Assembly (NCBI RefSeq): GCF_902167145.1 | Contig: NC_050102.1 | Span: 7,254,850-7,318,849, forward strand | Source: Zea mays | Lineage: Eukaryota; Streptophyta; Magnoliopsida; Poales; Poaceae | DNA length: 64,000 nucleotides | Direction of reading: 5' to 3' | In this document: piece by piece, positions 53,580 to 64,000 of the stretch | Layout of the letters: every line of letters begins with the position of its first letter | How positions within the stretch are numbered: position 1 is the first letter of the stretch | Notes under the pieces: generated by a model | What the model saw: the letters and a program-made list of their open reading frames with translations, nothing else | Database searches by the model: none | What the model was told of the DNA's origin: nothing | Position numbers and translations under genes: made by a program

Positions 53580-54858
53580 TGAAAGTCGCCTAGAGGGGGG
53601 GGTGAATAGGGCGAAACTGAAATTTACAAAGTTAATCACAACTACAAGCCGGGTTAGCGTTAGAAATATAATCGAGTCCGCGAGAGAGGGTGCAAGACAA
53701 ATCGCAAGCGAATAAAGAGTGTGACACGCGGATTTGTTTTACCGAGGTTCGGTTCTCGCAAACCTACTCCCCGTTGTGGAGGCCACAAAGGCCGGGTCTT
53801 TTTCAACCCCTTCCCTCTCTCAAACGGTCCCTCGGACCGAGTGAGCTTTCTCTTCTCAAATCAACCGGGAACAAAAACTTCCCCGCAGGGACCACCACAC
53901 AATTGGTGTCTCTTGCCTCGGTTACAACTGAGTATTGATCTCAAGAAAGAATGAGAAAGAAGAAAGCAATCCAAGCGCAAGAGCTCAAAAGAACACAACA
54001 AATCACCCTCACTTAACACTAAAGCTTTTGTGGAGTTGGGAGAGGATTTGATCACTTGGGTGTGTCTTGTATTGAATGCCTAGCTCTTGTAAGTGGTTGG
54101 AAGTTGGAAAACTTGGATGACTTGAATGTGGGGTGGTTGGGGGTATTTATAACCCCAACCACCAAACTAGCCGTTTGGTGGAGACTGCTGTCGCATGGCG
54201 AACCGGACAGTCCGGTGCGCCACCGGACAGTGTCCGGTGCGCCAACCACGTCACCAGGCCGTTGGGTTCCGACCGTTGGAGCTCTGACTGTTGGGCCCGC
54301 CTGGATGTCTGGTGGCACACCGGACATGTACTGTAGAGTGTCCGGTGTGCCACTTCGCGCGTGCCCGAATTCTGCGCGCTCTGGCGCGCATTAATTGCTT
54401 CTGCAGGTGACCGTTGGCGCGAAGTAGTCGTTGCTCCGCTGGCTCACCGGACAGTCCGGTGTGCACCGGACATGTCTGATGAATTATAGCGGAGCGGATT
54501 CCCGAAGCTGGCGAGTTCAGAGTCGCTCTCCTCTGGAGCACCGAACATGTCCGGTGAATTATAGCGAAGCGCCTCTGAAAATTCCTGAAGGTGCGAAGTT
54601 GGGCTTAGAGTCCTCTGGTGCACCGGACACTGTCCGGTGGCACACCAGACAGTCCAATGCGCCAGACCAGGGCTGCCTTCGGTTATCCCTTGCTCTTTTT
54701 GTTGAACCCATTTCTTGGTCTTTTTATTGGCTAAGTGTGAACCTTTGGCACCTGTATAACTTATAGACTAGAGCAAACTAGTTAGTCCAATTATTTGTGT
54801 TGGACAATTCAACCACCAAAATCATTTAGGAAATAGGTGTAAGCCTAATTCCCTTTCA
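53580..54858 (-). repeat. 3' LTR of the Copia element (1279 bp)
   Basis: TGAAAGTCGCC...CCCTTTCA on +, next to the polypurine tract at 54859-54873. It has many caccggacagtccggtg-type palindromes between 54190 and 54660. Confidence 0.85.
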
Positions 54859-55658
54859 ATCTCCCCCTTTTTGGTGATTGATGCCAACACAAACCAAAGC
54901 AAATATAGAAGTGCATAATTGAACTAGTTTGCATAATATAAGTGCAAAGGTTGCTTGGAATTGAGCCAATTAAAATACTTATAGAATACGCATGGATTGT
55001 TTCTTTTATTTTTAACATTTTGGACCACACTTGTACCACTTGTTTTGTTTTTGCAAATTCTTTTGTAAATCCTTTTCAAAGTTTTTTTTGCAAATAGTCA
55101 AAGGTGAATGAATAAGATTTTTGCGAAGCATTTTCAAGATTTGAAATTTTGTCCCCCTGTTTCAAATGCTTTTCCTTTGACTTAAACAAACTCCCCCTTG
55201 ATAAATTCCTCCTCTTAGTGTTCAAGAGGGTTTTAAGATATTGATTTTGAAAATACTACTCTCTCCCATTTATGAACACAATGATATACCAATTTGAAAA
55301 ATCATACCAATTGAAAAACTCTTTTTAAAATTAGTTGGTGGTGCGGTCCTTTTGCTTTGGGCTCATGCTCTCTCCCCTTTTGGCATAAATCGCCAAAAAC
55401 GGAATCATTAGAGCCCTTTCCTAACTACTTTCTCCCCTTTGGCAAATAAAACATGAGTGAAGATTATACCAAAGCCGGAGAGGTGCTCGGAGCGACGGCG
55501 AAGGATGAGTTACATAGTGGAAGCCTTTGTCTTCGCCGAAGACTCCAATTCCCTTTCAATATACCAATGACTTGGTTTGAAATTCACTTGAAAACACATT
55601 AGTCATAGCACATGAAAGAGATATGATCAAAGGTATATGAATGAGCTATGTGTGCAAA
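54859..55658 (-). other. 3' non-coding region of the Copia element
   Basis: AT-rich with repeated 'ctccccc' runs (ggggag on -); no coding frame. The same layout is present at 40807-41519. Confidence 0.7.
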
Positions 55659-57310
55659 TCAACAAAAGAAGTTCCTAGAATCAAGAATATTTAGCTCATG
55701 CCTAAGTTTGTTAAAGGATTGTTCATCAAGTGGCTTGGTGAAGATATCAGCTAATTGATCTTTAGTATTAATGTATGCAATCTCGATATATCCCTTTTGT
55801 TGGTGATCCCTTAAAAAGTGATACCGAATGGCTATGTGTTTAGTGCGGCTATGTTCAACGGGATTATCCGCCATGCGGATTGCACTCTCATTATCACATA
55901 GAAGAGGAACTTTGGTTAATTTGTAACCGTAGTCCCTAAGGGTTTGCCTCATCCAAAGTAGTTGCGCGCAACAGTGTCCTGCGGCAATGTACTCGGCTTC
56001 GGCGGTAGAAAGAGCGACGGAATTTTGCTTCTTTGAAGCCCAAGACACCAAGGATCTTCCCAAGAACTGGCAAGTCCCCGATGTGCTCTTTCTATTGATT
56101 TTACACCCCGCCCAATCAGCATCCGAATAACCAATTAAATCAAAAGTGGATCCCCTAGGATACCAAAGCCCAAACTTAGGAGTATAAACTAAATATCTCA
56201 AGATTCGTTTTACGGCCGTAAGGTGAGCTTCCTTAGGGTCGGCTTGGAATCTTGCACACATGCATACGGAAAGCATAATATCCGGTCGAGATGCACATAA
56301 ATAGAGTAATGAACCTATCATCGACCGGTATACCTTTTGATCGACGGATTTACCTTCCGTGTCGAGGTCGAGATGCCCATTGGTTCCCATGGGTGTCTTG
56401 ATGGGCTTGGCATCCTTCAACCCAAACTTGTTTAGAATATCTTGAGTATACTTCGTTTGGCTTAGGAAGGTGCCCTCTTGGAGTTGCTTCACTTGAAATC
56501 CTAAGAAATACTTCAACTCCCCCATCATAGACATCTCGAATTTTTGTGTCATGATCCTACTAAACTCTTCACATGTAGATTCGTTAGTAGACCCAAATAT
56601 AATGTCATCAACATAAATTTGGCATACAAACAAATCATTTTCAAGTGTTTTGGTGAAGAGTGTAGGATCGGCTTTTCTGACTTTGAATCCATTAGTGATA
56701 AGGAAATCTCTAAGGCATTCATACCATGCTCTTGGGGCTTGCTTGAGCCCATAAAGCGCCTTAGAGAGTTTGTAAACATGGTTAGGGTACTCACTATCTT
56801 CAAAGCCGGGAGGTTGCTCAACATAGACCTCTTCCTTGATTGGTCCATTGAGGAAGGCACTCTTCACGTCCATTTGGTAAAGCTTGAAGCCATGGTAAGT
56901 AGCATAGGCCAATAATATACGAATTGACTCAAGCCTAGCTACGGGTGCATAGGTTTCACCGAAATCCAAACCTTCGACTTGGGAGTATCCCTTGGCCACA
57001 AGTCGAGCTTTGTTCCTTGTCACCACACCATGCTCGTCTTGCTTGTTGCGGAAAACCCGCTTGGTTCCTACAACATTTTGGTTATGACGTGGAACTAAAT
57101 GCCATACCTCATTCCTAGTGAAGTTGTTGAGCTCCTCTTGCATCGCCACCACCCAATTCGAATCTTGAAGTGCTTCCTCTACCCTGTGTGGCTCAATAGA
57201 GGAAACAAAACAGTAATGCTCACAAAAATGTGCAACACGAGATCTAGTGGTTACCCCCTTATGAATGTCGCCGAGGATGGTGTCGACGGGGTGATCTCGT
57301 TGGATTGCTT
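55659..57310 (-). CDS. Copia reverse transcriptase and RNase H
   Basis: The 497-codon frame from 57152, open upstream to a stop near 57307, encodes [72 protein letters not shown] and the catalytic YVDDIIFGS. RNase H follows: [51 protein letters not shown] and [15 protein letters not shown]. All key acidic residues are present and the frame ends normally (RNFFC, stop at 55659). Integrase upstream is cut off by the insertion at 57484. Of all the retroelement frames in the window this is the best preserved. Confidence 0.88.
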
Positions 57311-57483
57311 AGTGGACTCTTGGGTGTGGCGGCCTTGGTTCTTCATCCTCCTTGTTTTGATCATTTGCATCTCCCCCTTGATCATTGCCGTCATCTTGAG
57401 GTGGCTCATCTCTTTGATCTTCTCCTTTATCAACTTGAGCCTCATCCTCATCTTGAGTTGGTTGAGATGCTTGCGTGGAGGAG

Positions 57484-60400
57484 TGTAAAGCCCAAAATTG
57501 GTAGAAAAAAAAATAATAAAATAAACAAATAAGTAAATTTATAAGTGGGTGTTTTGGGATCCCTTGATTATCTTTTATTTTTCTCTACATACTCAACTAA
57601 TGGCATAATAACAAATAAAGAAATAAAGAAATGTGCATCTCATGCGGATGTTATTTCTGTGATGCATTCTAGCTGAATCAAGGAATCATAATTTAAATTT
57701 ACCTTAAATGAAAATATATATGAAAAAGGGATTTTAATGAAATCATTCCTTTCTTCCCTAATTAAACAATTGGGAGAATAATAAATAATAATAACAATAA
57801 ATAAATAATATTAGTGCAGATAGAAGAAGTATTATTATACTGTTGTGTGATTTTTAAATCTAGAATTCAAAACAAGGATTGAAATTGAGCTAGTATACAT
57901 GAATTGGATAAAAAAAGAGAAAACCATCTGTGCTGGGCCTACCACCTCATTTTTGGCCCATCTCTACTTCACTCACTGCGCCAGCCCACCGCGCCATGTC
58001 TCTGGCTGCGGGACCCGCATGGCGGTGGCTTTAATCAAGTCTGCTGTGTTAGCTTGTTTGACCGCTTGGTGGGCCCAGGCTGTAAGTCATCTTCTTCCTA
58101 AAATGAGCACCGGGGTGCGCGGCGGTCTCTGCTTCCTGCGTGGCTTCAACGGCTCCGCGCGCATGTCCCGGCGAATGTGCCCTCGCAAACCCGGTTTGTC
58201 CCAGCGCAGCGGAAGCGTGTGGGACCCATTGGTCAGCTCCATCCCCTCTCCCTATCTCTGCTCCACTTCGTGCGCGGACGGTTGAAGGGCGGACTCCGTG
58301 CCCTGGCGCGTATATGCCCGCCGTGGCTCAGCTGGAGCTTCCTCCTCCCTGTGCAGTGACGGACTCGGAACTATGGGATTCCGTGGATTGCGCTCCCTTC
58401 CCCTCGCGATGCGGCCGTTCCGCGTCTGACCGCAACAGAAGCGCGGACTCGGTCTCTGTTCATCTGCTCCCCCAAATTCGCGTCGAGCTCAACAGACCGC
58501 GCGCATCCTTCGGAACTACTCCAATCTCCCCCGCCTACTTATACCGAGTCTATCTGGCGACCTCCCAAGCGCTCCCCCTTCCCCATATCGAGTCATTGGA
58601 GCTCCGGCCAACCACCACGCGTGTGCAGAGAGAGTGGGGCGGGGCGGAAAGTCGTCCTCCCTGTCGTCGGTCGTCCTTGACGCCAAATTGGGGCCTCGCG
58701 CGCAGACAGAAGGCTTCGCCCAAGCCCCTGGACCGGTTGGGTGGCGATTGTGGGCTCGGAGGGTGACCGGAGCGCGGCCAATTTGCCTCCGCCGTCGCAC
58801 ATTCGCAATTCGCCGTGGCCAGACCAAGCAACACTGCGATTATCGGTGAGTAACCTTCCCTCCATATCGTATGGCTACCCTATACGTGTTACTGCATTCG
58901 AATCGGAGTTCGAGCGCGAGGGCCGAGTTTCGGGCGGTACCGGCCATGGCGCCACCGCGGGCGACGAGCTCCGCCGTGTCTGTTCGCCGAAGGAACAGGT
59001 GATGGGGAGCGACGCGTAGAAGCCATCGATCTCAGGATTAACGGTTAGGATTAGATATCCCCTTACCCGTTCGCGCAATCAAACGGGCTGACCGTAGATC
59101 TGATATCCTACGGCTCAAAGCAGATCGCGTTTCATTAAATTGTAACCATCAGATATCGATCCTGTGGACTGCAATCCATACCGGTTCGGATGAAGATTGA
59201 TTTAATCCGTGCCGTCCATATCTAATCCTACGGCCGAAAACCCTAGATACCCCTTCGCGGTGCCATTTCGCTTATGAGCCCTTCGATTTTTATAGAATAA
59301 ACCCGCTGTCCTACTTATTGCGCTCTGTGTCTTAGGGAATTATACGCCAGGGCCCCTGTGCTTCTAGTTATTCATGCACGCAGTCCAGAATCATAGAAAA
59401 ATGCAGAAATTCAATTAGAAAATGATTTTAGTGTTAAAATAATTCCAGAAACTTATTTAATTCATAGAAAATCCATACTTGGTCCAAATTGAGCCATTTC
59501 ACTTTCTAAAATTTTGTAATATTATTCTCTTTCACTTAGAATATATGTTTTGACATGACAACAGCAAGAAAATTAATCCCACACTTAATCCTATTCTAAA
59601 CACATAAAACCTTTGAAAATCCATAACTTAAAATCTATAACTCCAAAAATTATGATTCCTGTTCCTAGAATTTTATTTTAATGCGTAGATTATTATTGTG
59701 TATTTTGTATATATGTTTGATGTAATGTTAATTTCTCTATATGCACTGTGCTTGTTTGTATTATGGCGAGTAGAAGAGCCCGTGACCGAGGATCCTGGTG
59801 AGCAGCAGGTTGAAGTAGCTGAGCAGGAGCTCATTGAAGGCAAGTTGTGCCCTTGATCACTTCTTTTTACCCAGCCATGTTCTGATTAATCATAATGATC
59901 TGCATAGGTTAATTTTGATGGGACCCAATAGGTTACCCCAGTTTGTCTATCTTTATACCTTGTTTACCACTGAACTTTTTGGGTAGTACTTGCTAGTGCT
60001 TTATGTGGTTTTGGGTATGAAGATACATTATTCATGATCACACTTTTATTATCTGTTTATTATTACTGTTCATGATAAGATCATTATGTTAATTGGAACA
60101 TGGAGCGACCACCCGGGAAAACAGTGCTACGACAAGGGTTTATGGACGCCCTTGGCTGATTAATTAGGAAAGCTAGTGGAGGACTACCTTACCCGAAAGG
60201 GGCAAGGGCAGTAGGGGAGTGGTCAGTGTAGGGAGGTCCTTGGTTGATTTTGCTGCGATGGCGGTCAGGCAAGAACCCTGCATTGGAGCTTCCTATAAAC
60301 TGTAGCGGGTTTTCTGAAGCTAGTGGAACTTTGTAAAGGCCTCGTAGTGTTACCCTACCTCGCCTCCTCGGTAGAGGTGTATGGGAAGTCGCGATCCCTT

Positions 60401-61070
60401 GGCGGATGGGTAACATGACTTGTGGGTAAAGATGCGCAACCTCTACAGAGTGTAAAACTGGTATACTAGCCGTGCTCACGGTCATGAGCAGCTCGGACCC
60501 TCACATGATTAACTTATGGAACTAAATTCAATTTGTCATATGCATTGAATCGCAGGTGATGTTATTACTTTTGTTCTACTACTTAATTGGGTTGATATTT
60601 ATTTATACTTAGTAATTGCTAATAAAATTTTGACCAACTTTAAAAGCAATGCTCAGCTCTAACCATCCTCTTTGGTAAGCCTTACACTTCACGTGAGCTC
60701 CCACCTTTGGCGAGTTCATGCACATTATTCCCCACAACTTGTTGAGCGATGAACGTATGTGAGCTCACTCTTGCTGTCTCACACCCCCCACAGGTCAAGA
60801 ACAGGTACCGCAGGATGAGGCGCATGAAGGATGCTGTGATGTGTTCGTGAGAGATCTAGGTCGTCGTCTCCTAGTCAACTTTGGGTTGTTGGACCGTCGT
60901 ATCCTTGTAATGTAATTACTTATTTATTTTGTATAGAACTCCTATTATATAGTAAAGATGTGACATTCGATCCTGTGCCATGATTCATCATATGTGTGAG
61001 ACTTGGTCCCAGCACACCTGGTGATTATGTTCGCGCCCGGGTCTTGGTGCCCCGAAACCCGGGTGTGACA
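57484..61070 (+). repeat. 5' LTR (3587 bp)
   Basis: tgtaaagcccaaaattgg...cgggtgtgaca. The right half (about 59400-61070) is the reverse complement of 27125-28900 with moderate divergence; the left half is different. GC-rich frames inside (58140-58766) recur in LTR 2 and show no domain. Confidence 0.88.
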
Positions 61071-61074
61071 GAAG

Positions 61075-61085
61075 TGGTATCAGAG
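61075..61085 (+). promoter_or_regulatory. primer-binding site (initiator Met tRNA)
   Basis: tggtatcagag, 4 bases after the LTR end. Confidence 0.85.
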
Positions 61086-61970
61086 GAATGTTGACTGTAG
61101 GACGAAACCTAAATAGAACTGGACAACCCTTATTTACTTACCTCTGCTACTCTGATTCTTTCTAAACTTATCTTAATTCTTTCTCATCTATTTCTGCTTT
61201 ACTCTGATTATTCTTACCTTTTATTTCTAAAGACAAATGTGGATTTCACACTTTGAAATCCCTGTACCTAAAGTGACCTCTAGGGATAGGAGACCCACTC
61301 TTAGGAATAAAAACAAAACTATTTTTTTTCTTTCTATATGCTTTAATGCTTGTTCTTATGATACTTGCCTGATTTGGATCTTTGATAGAGTGTGATGAAT
61401 TGTGGAGTAATGTCCACAATTACATCTGCATATACATATAGACATAAATATAAATAAATAAAAAAATCATAAGATGATTGTACAAATTAAGAATACCACC
61501 ACTAGAATATATCAAGCCTCATAGATCCATCTTATCCTAATAAGATTCTCTCTTATCTTAATAGATTCATCTTATCTTAAAAAGATTTTATCTCATCTTA
61601 ATAGATCTAACTAATCTCAAAAGATTATGTCTTATTCGTAGAGACTTGTCTTGTTCTAACAAGCATACTTATCCCAACCACTTGGCTTATATCATAACCT
61701 TCTAACGAATATGATCTATTCCCACCTAACAACAAACAAACTTTTAACCTACATCTTGTAGTCTATCTCACCCATATATAACCCTCATCTTGACAGATTC
61801 TATCTTACCCTTGGATATTCACCTTATACGACTGGTTACCCCAATCTGGACATAAAACAAAGATTAAGCCCTACTAAAGAATCTTCAGATTATAACCAGC
61901 TACTAGCTTATTCATTTCGCCTATTGAATAATTTCCTTTGCAAAACTATTATCATATGCTTCTAACTTTC
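61086..61970 (+). other. untranslated leader of the deleted gypsy element
   Basis: AT-rich with repeated 'tcttatctta' / 'agattc' phrases at 61530-61660; no gene. Confidence 0.6.
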
Positions 61971-62261
61971 ATGGTCAATACTAGGAAAGGAAAGATTATC
62001 ACGCAACAACAAACAGAAATGAATTCTCCAAATCCTCCACCTGTTGAAACCGATCAAGTGGTTGCTGCCCAAAGACTGGTAATACAACAATTAACAGACC
62101 TGGTGACCGAGATGCAAAATCAGATAAGACAAGAACGCGAGGAAATACGTCAGGTCCGCCAAGAAATAAGGCAAGCGCGGTTGGAGAGACAACAACAACA
62201 ACAACCCCCACCAGCTCCACCAAGCTACATAAACATATATATAAATTACTACCATTTGTAA
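61971..62261 (+). pseudogene. gag N-terminal remnant
   Basis: ATG at 61971 gives MVNTRKGKIITQQQTEMN, typical of the start of Tekay/Del gag, then a coiled-coil-like stretch (QLTDLVTEMQNQIRQEREEI, repeated RQ.RQE units), a Gln run and a PPPAPP tract. After SYI the sequence becomes unrelated (NIYINYYHL, stop at 62261), marking the left edge of the internal deletion. The rest of gag and all of pol are missing. An upstream in-frame extension to 61938 is leader. Confidence 0.7.
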
Positions 62262-62451
62262 GATCTAGATGTTACTTTAGTTAGTAGATGATATGATTTT
62301 AAGAAGGAATAATAAGGTCTATTTGACCGTATGTTTTGCTAATAAATTATGCATCATGTTGAGATTTTGTTTGTGCATATGTGTTGAAAAAAAACTACAT
62401 CCCTTTTCTTACAAATCTCGAGGACGAGATTATTTTTAAGGGGGTAGGATT

Positions 62452-64000
62452 TGTAAAGCCCGAAATTGGTAGAAAAAAATAATAAAATAAACAAATAAGT
62501 AAATTTATAAGTGGGTGTTTTGGGATCCCTTGATTATCTTTTATTTTTCTCTACATACTCAACTAATGGCATAATAACAAATAAAGAAATAAAGAAATGT
62601 GCATCTCATGCAGATGTTATTTCTGTGATGCATTCTAGCTGAATCAAGGAATCATAATTTAAATTTACCTTAAATGAAAATATATATGAAAAAGGGATTT
62701 TAATAAAGCCATTCCTTTCTTCCCTAATTAAACAATTGGGAGAATAATAAATAATAATAACAATAAATAAATAATATTAGTGCAGATAGAAGAAGTATTA
62801 TTATACTGTTGTGTGATTTTTAAATCTAGAATTCAAAACAAGGATTGAAATTGAGCTAGTATACATGAATTGGATAAAAAAAGAGAAAACCATATGTGCT
62901 GGGCCTACCACCTCATTTTTGGCCCATCTCTACTTCACTCACTGCGCCAGCCCACCGCGCCATGTCTCTGGCTGCGGGACCCGCATGGCGGTGGCTTTAA
63001 TCAAGTCCGTTGTGTTAGCTTGTTTGACCGCTCGGTGGGCCCAGGCTGTAAGTCATCTTCTTCCTAAAATGAGCACCGGGGTGCGCGGCGGTCTCTGCTT
63101 CCTGCGTGGCTTCAACGGCTCCGCGCGCATGTCCCGGCGAATGTGCCCTCGCAAACCCGGTTTGTCCCAGCGCAGCGGAAGCGTGTGGGACCCATTGGTC
63201 AGCTCCATCCCCTCTCCCTATCTCTGCTCCACTTCGTGCGCAGGCGGTTGAAGGGCGGACTCCGTGCCCTGGCGCGTATATGCCCGCCGTGGCTCAGCTG
63301 GAGCTTTCTCCTCCCTGTGCAGTGACGGACTCGGAACTATGGGATTCTGTGGATTGCGCTCCCTTCCCCTCGCGATGCAGTCGTTCCGTGTCTGACCGCA
63401 ACAGAAGCGCGGACTCGGTCTCTGTTCATCTGCTCCCCCAAATTCGCGTCGAGCTCAACAGACCGCGCGCATCCTTCGGAACTACTCCAATCTCCCCCGC
63501 CTTCTTATACTGAGTCTATCTGGCGACCTCCCAAGCGCTTCCCCTTCCCCATATCGAGTCATTGGAGCTCCAGCCAACCACCGCGCGTGTGCAGAGAGAG
63601 TGGGGCGGGGCGGAAAGTCATCCTCCCCGTCGTCGGTCGTCCTCGACGCCAAATTGGGGCCTCGCACGCGGACAGAAGGCTTCATCCAAGCCCCTGGACC
63701 GGTTGGGTGGCGATTGTGGGCTCAGAGGGTGACCGGAGCGCGGCCAATTTGCCTCCGCCGTCGCACATTCGCGGTTCGCCGTGGCCAGACCAAGCAATGC
63801 TGCGATTATCGGTGAGTAACCTTCCCTCCATATCGTATGGCTACCCTATACGTGTTACTGCATTCGAATCGGAGTTCGAGCGCGAGGGCCGAGTTTCGGG
63901 CGGTACCGGCCATGGCGCCACCGCGGGCGACGAGCTCCGCCGTGTCTGTTCGCCGAAGGAACAGGTGATGGGGAGCGACGCGTAGAAGCCATCGATCTCA
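62452..64000 (+). repeat. 3' LTR, cut by the window end
   Basis: The first 1549 bp match 57484-59035 with few differences, one being a shorter A run near 62473. Confidence 0.9.

Larger units (their letters stand above)
53580..57483 (-). mobile_element. Copia element (giepum-like), 3' part
   Basis: The 3' LTR is 53580-54858, then a polypurine tract (aaaaagggggagatt on -), a 3' non-coding stretch and pol reading on -. It is cut at 57483 by the next LTR element, so gag and integrase are outside the window. It shares LTR and RNase H sequence with 39572-42456. Confidence 0.8.
57484..64000 (+). mobile_element. long-LTR gypsy element (Tekay/Del type), internally deleted, runs off the window
   Basis: LTR 1 is 57484-61070, and the primer-binding site tggtatcagag is at 61075-61085. 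The internal region is only 1381 bp, ending in the polypurine tract tttttaagggggtaggatt at 62433-62451, and LTR 2 starts at 62452. It resembles, in opposite orientation, the element at 27125-37648: the ends, PBS and PPT match, but the LTR U3 differs. It lacks all pol and most of gag. The left target sequence is aggag. Confidence 0.88.

Noticed and set aside
55540..55558. ccctttca as an alternative end of the Copia LTR
   Set aside because: The polypurine tract is at 54859-54873 next to the first ccctttca, so the LTR ends at 54858; the later match is chance.
58140..58766. 208-codon frame in the LTR of the last gypsy element
   Set aside because: Recurs, truncated, at 63106-63513 in the second LTR, so it is LTR DNA with high GC; no domain seen.

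Overview
The window is nuclear DNA from a grass, almost certainly maize or another Zea. It is dominated by nested LTR retrotransposons of types familiar from maize: Tat-lineage gypsy elements with a spliced antisense ORF, a chromodomain gypsy element with 3.4 kb LTRs, and Copia elements whose LTRs begin TGAAAGTCGCC. Between these lie Helitrons carrying gene fragments, hAT and Tourist MITEs, and two GC-rich single-exon genes. No prokaryotic, organellar, CRISPR, rRNA or tRNA feature was seen. All calls were made by reading the sequence; no database was searched.

Layout. 1-7601 is the 3' part of a Tat-lineage gypsy element: a collapsed pol remnant, an antisense spliced ORF and a 1.9 kb LTR with a 56-bp array. 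It is inserted in a Helitron (7602-8980) that carries protein phosphatase 2C (PP2C) exon fragments. 9350-17865 is a rearranged Tat gypsy element inside an Ac/Ds-like hAT remnant: an LTR with target-site duplications (TSDs) on both sides, then a 348-bp piece of right flank, then a 5'-truncated internal region, the second LTR and the same 348 bp again. 17899-20570 is MITE-rich. 20647-21693 is carboxylesterase gene A on +. 22411-24290 is an inverted, more complete copy of the PP2C Helitron. 24300-27044 holds a decayed LTR, a tRNA-type SINE and an unfamiliar foldback-ended element next to (TA)n tracts. 27125-37648 is a chromodomain gypsy element on - with TSD TGTAA. 37671-38362 is a hAT MITE. 38705-39245 is a diverged array with a period near 180 bp. 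39572-42456 is a gutted Copia element with TSD CATAT. 43658-44713 is carboxylesterase gene B on -. 44825-49969 is intergenic, with several MITEs. 49970-64000 is a three-deep nest: a gypsy element, interrupted by a Copia element, interrupted by an internally deleted long-LTR gypsy element that runs off the window.

The only convincing host genes are the two CXE15-like carboxylesterases. They are diverged paralogues in opposite orientation, with start codons about 24 kb apart and mostly transposon DNA between them. Both keep HGGG and a Ser-Asp-His triad. The Arabidopsis relative CXE15 is reported to hydrolyse strigolactones; that function is only an inference here.

The most unusual structures are the LTR/flank/internal/LTR rearrangement at 9678-17865, the inverted Helitron pair with PP2C exons and a retained intron, the foldback-ended element at 25051-26952 with its own TATA box and ORF, and GGACNGTCC palindromes shared by two unrelated retrotransposon families. 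I do not claim a wholly new biological system.
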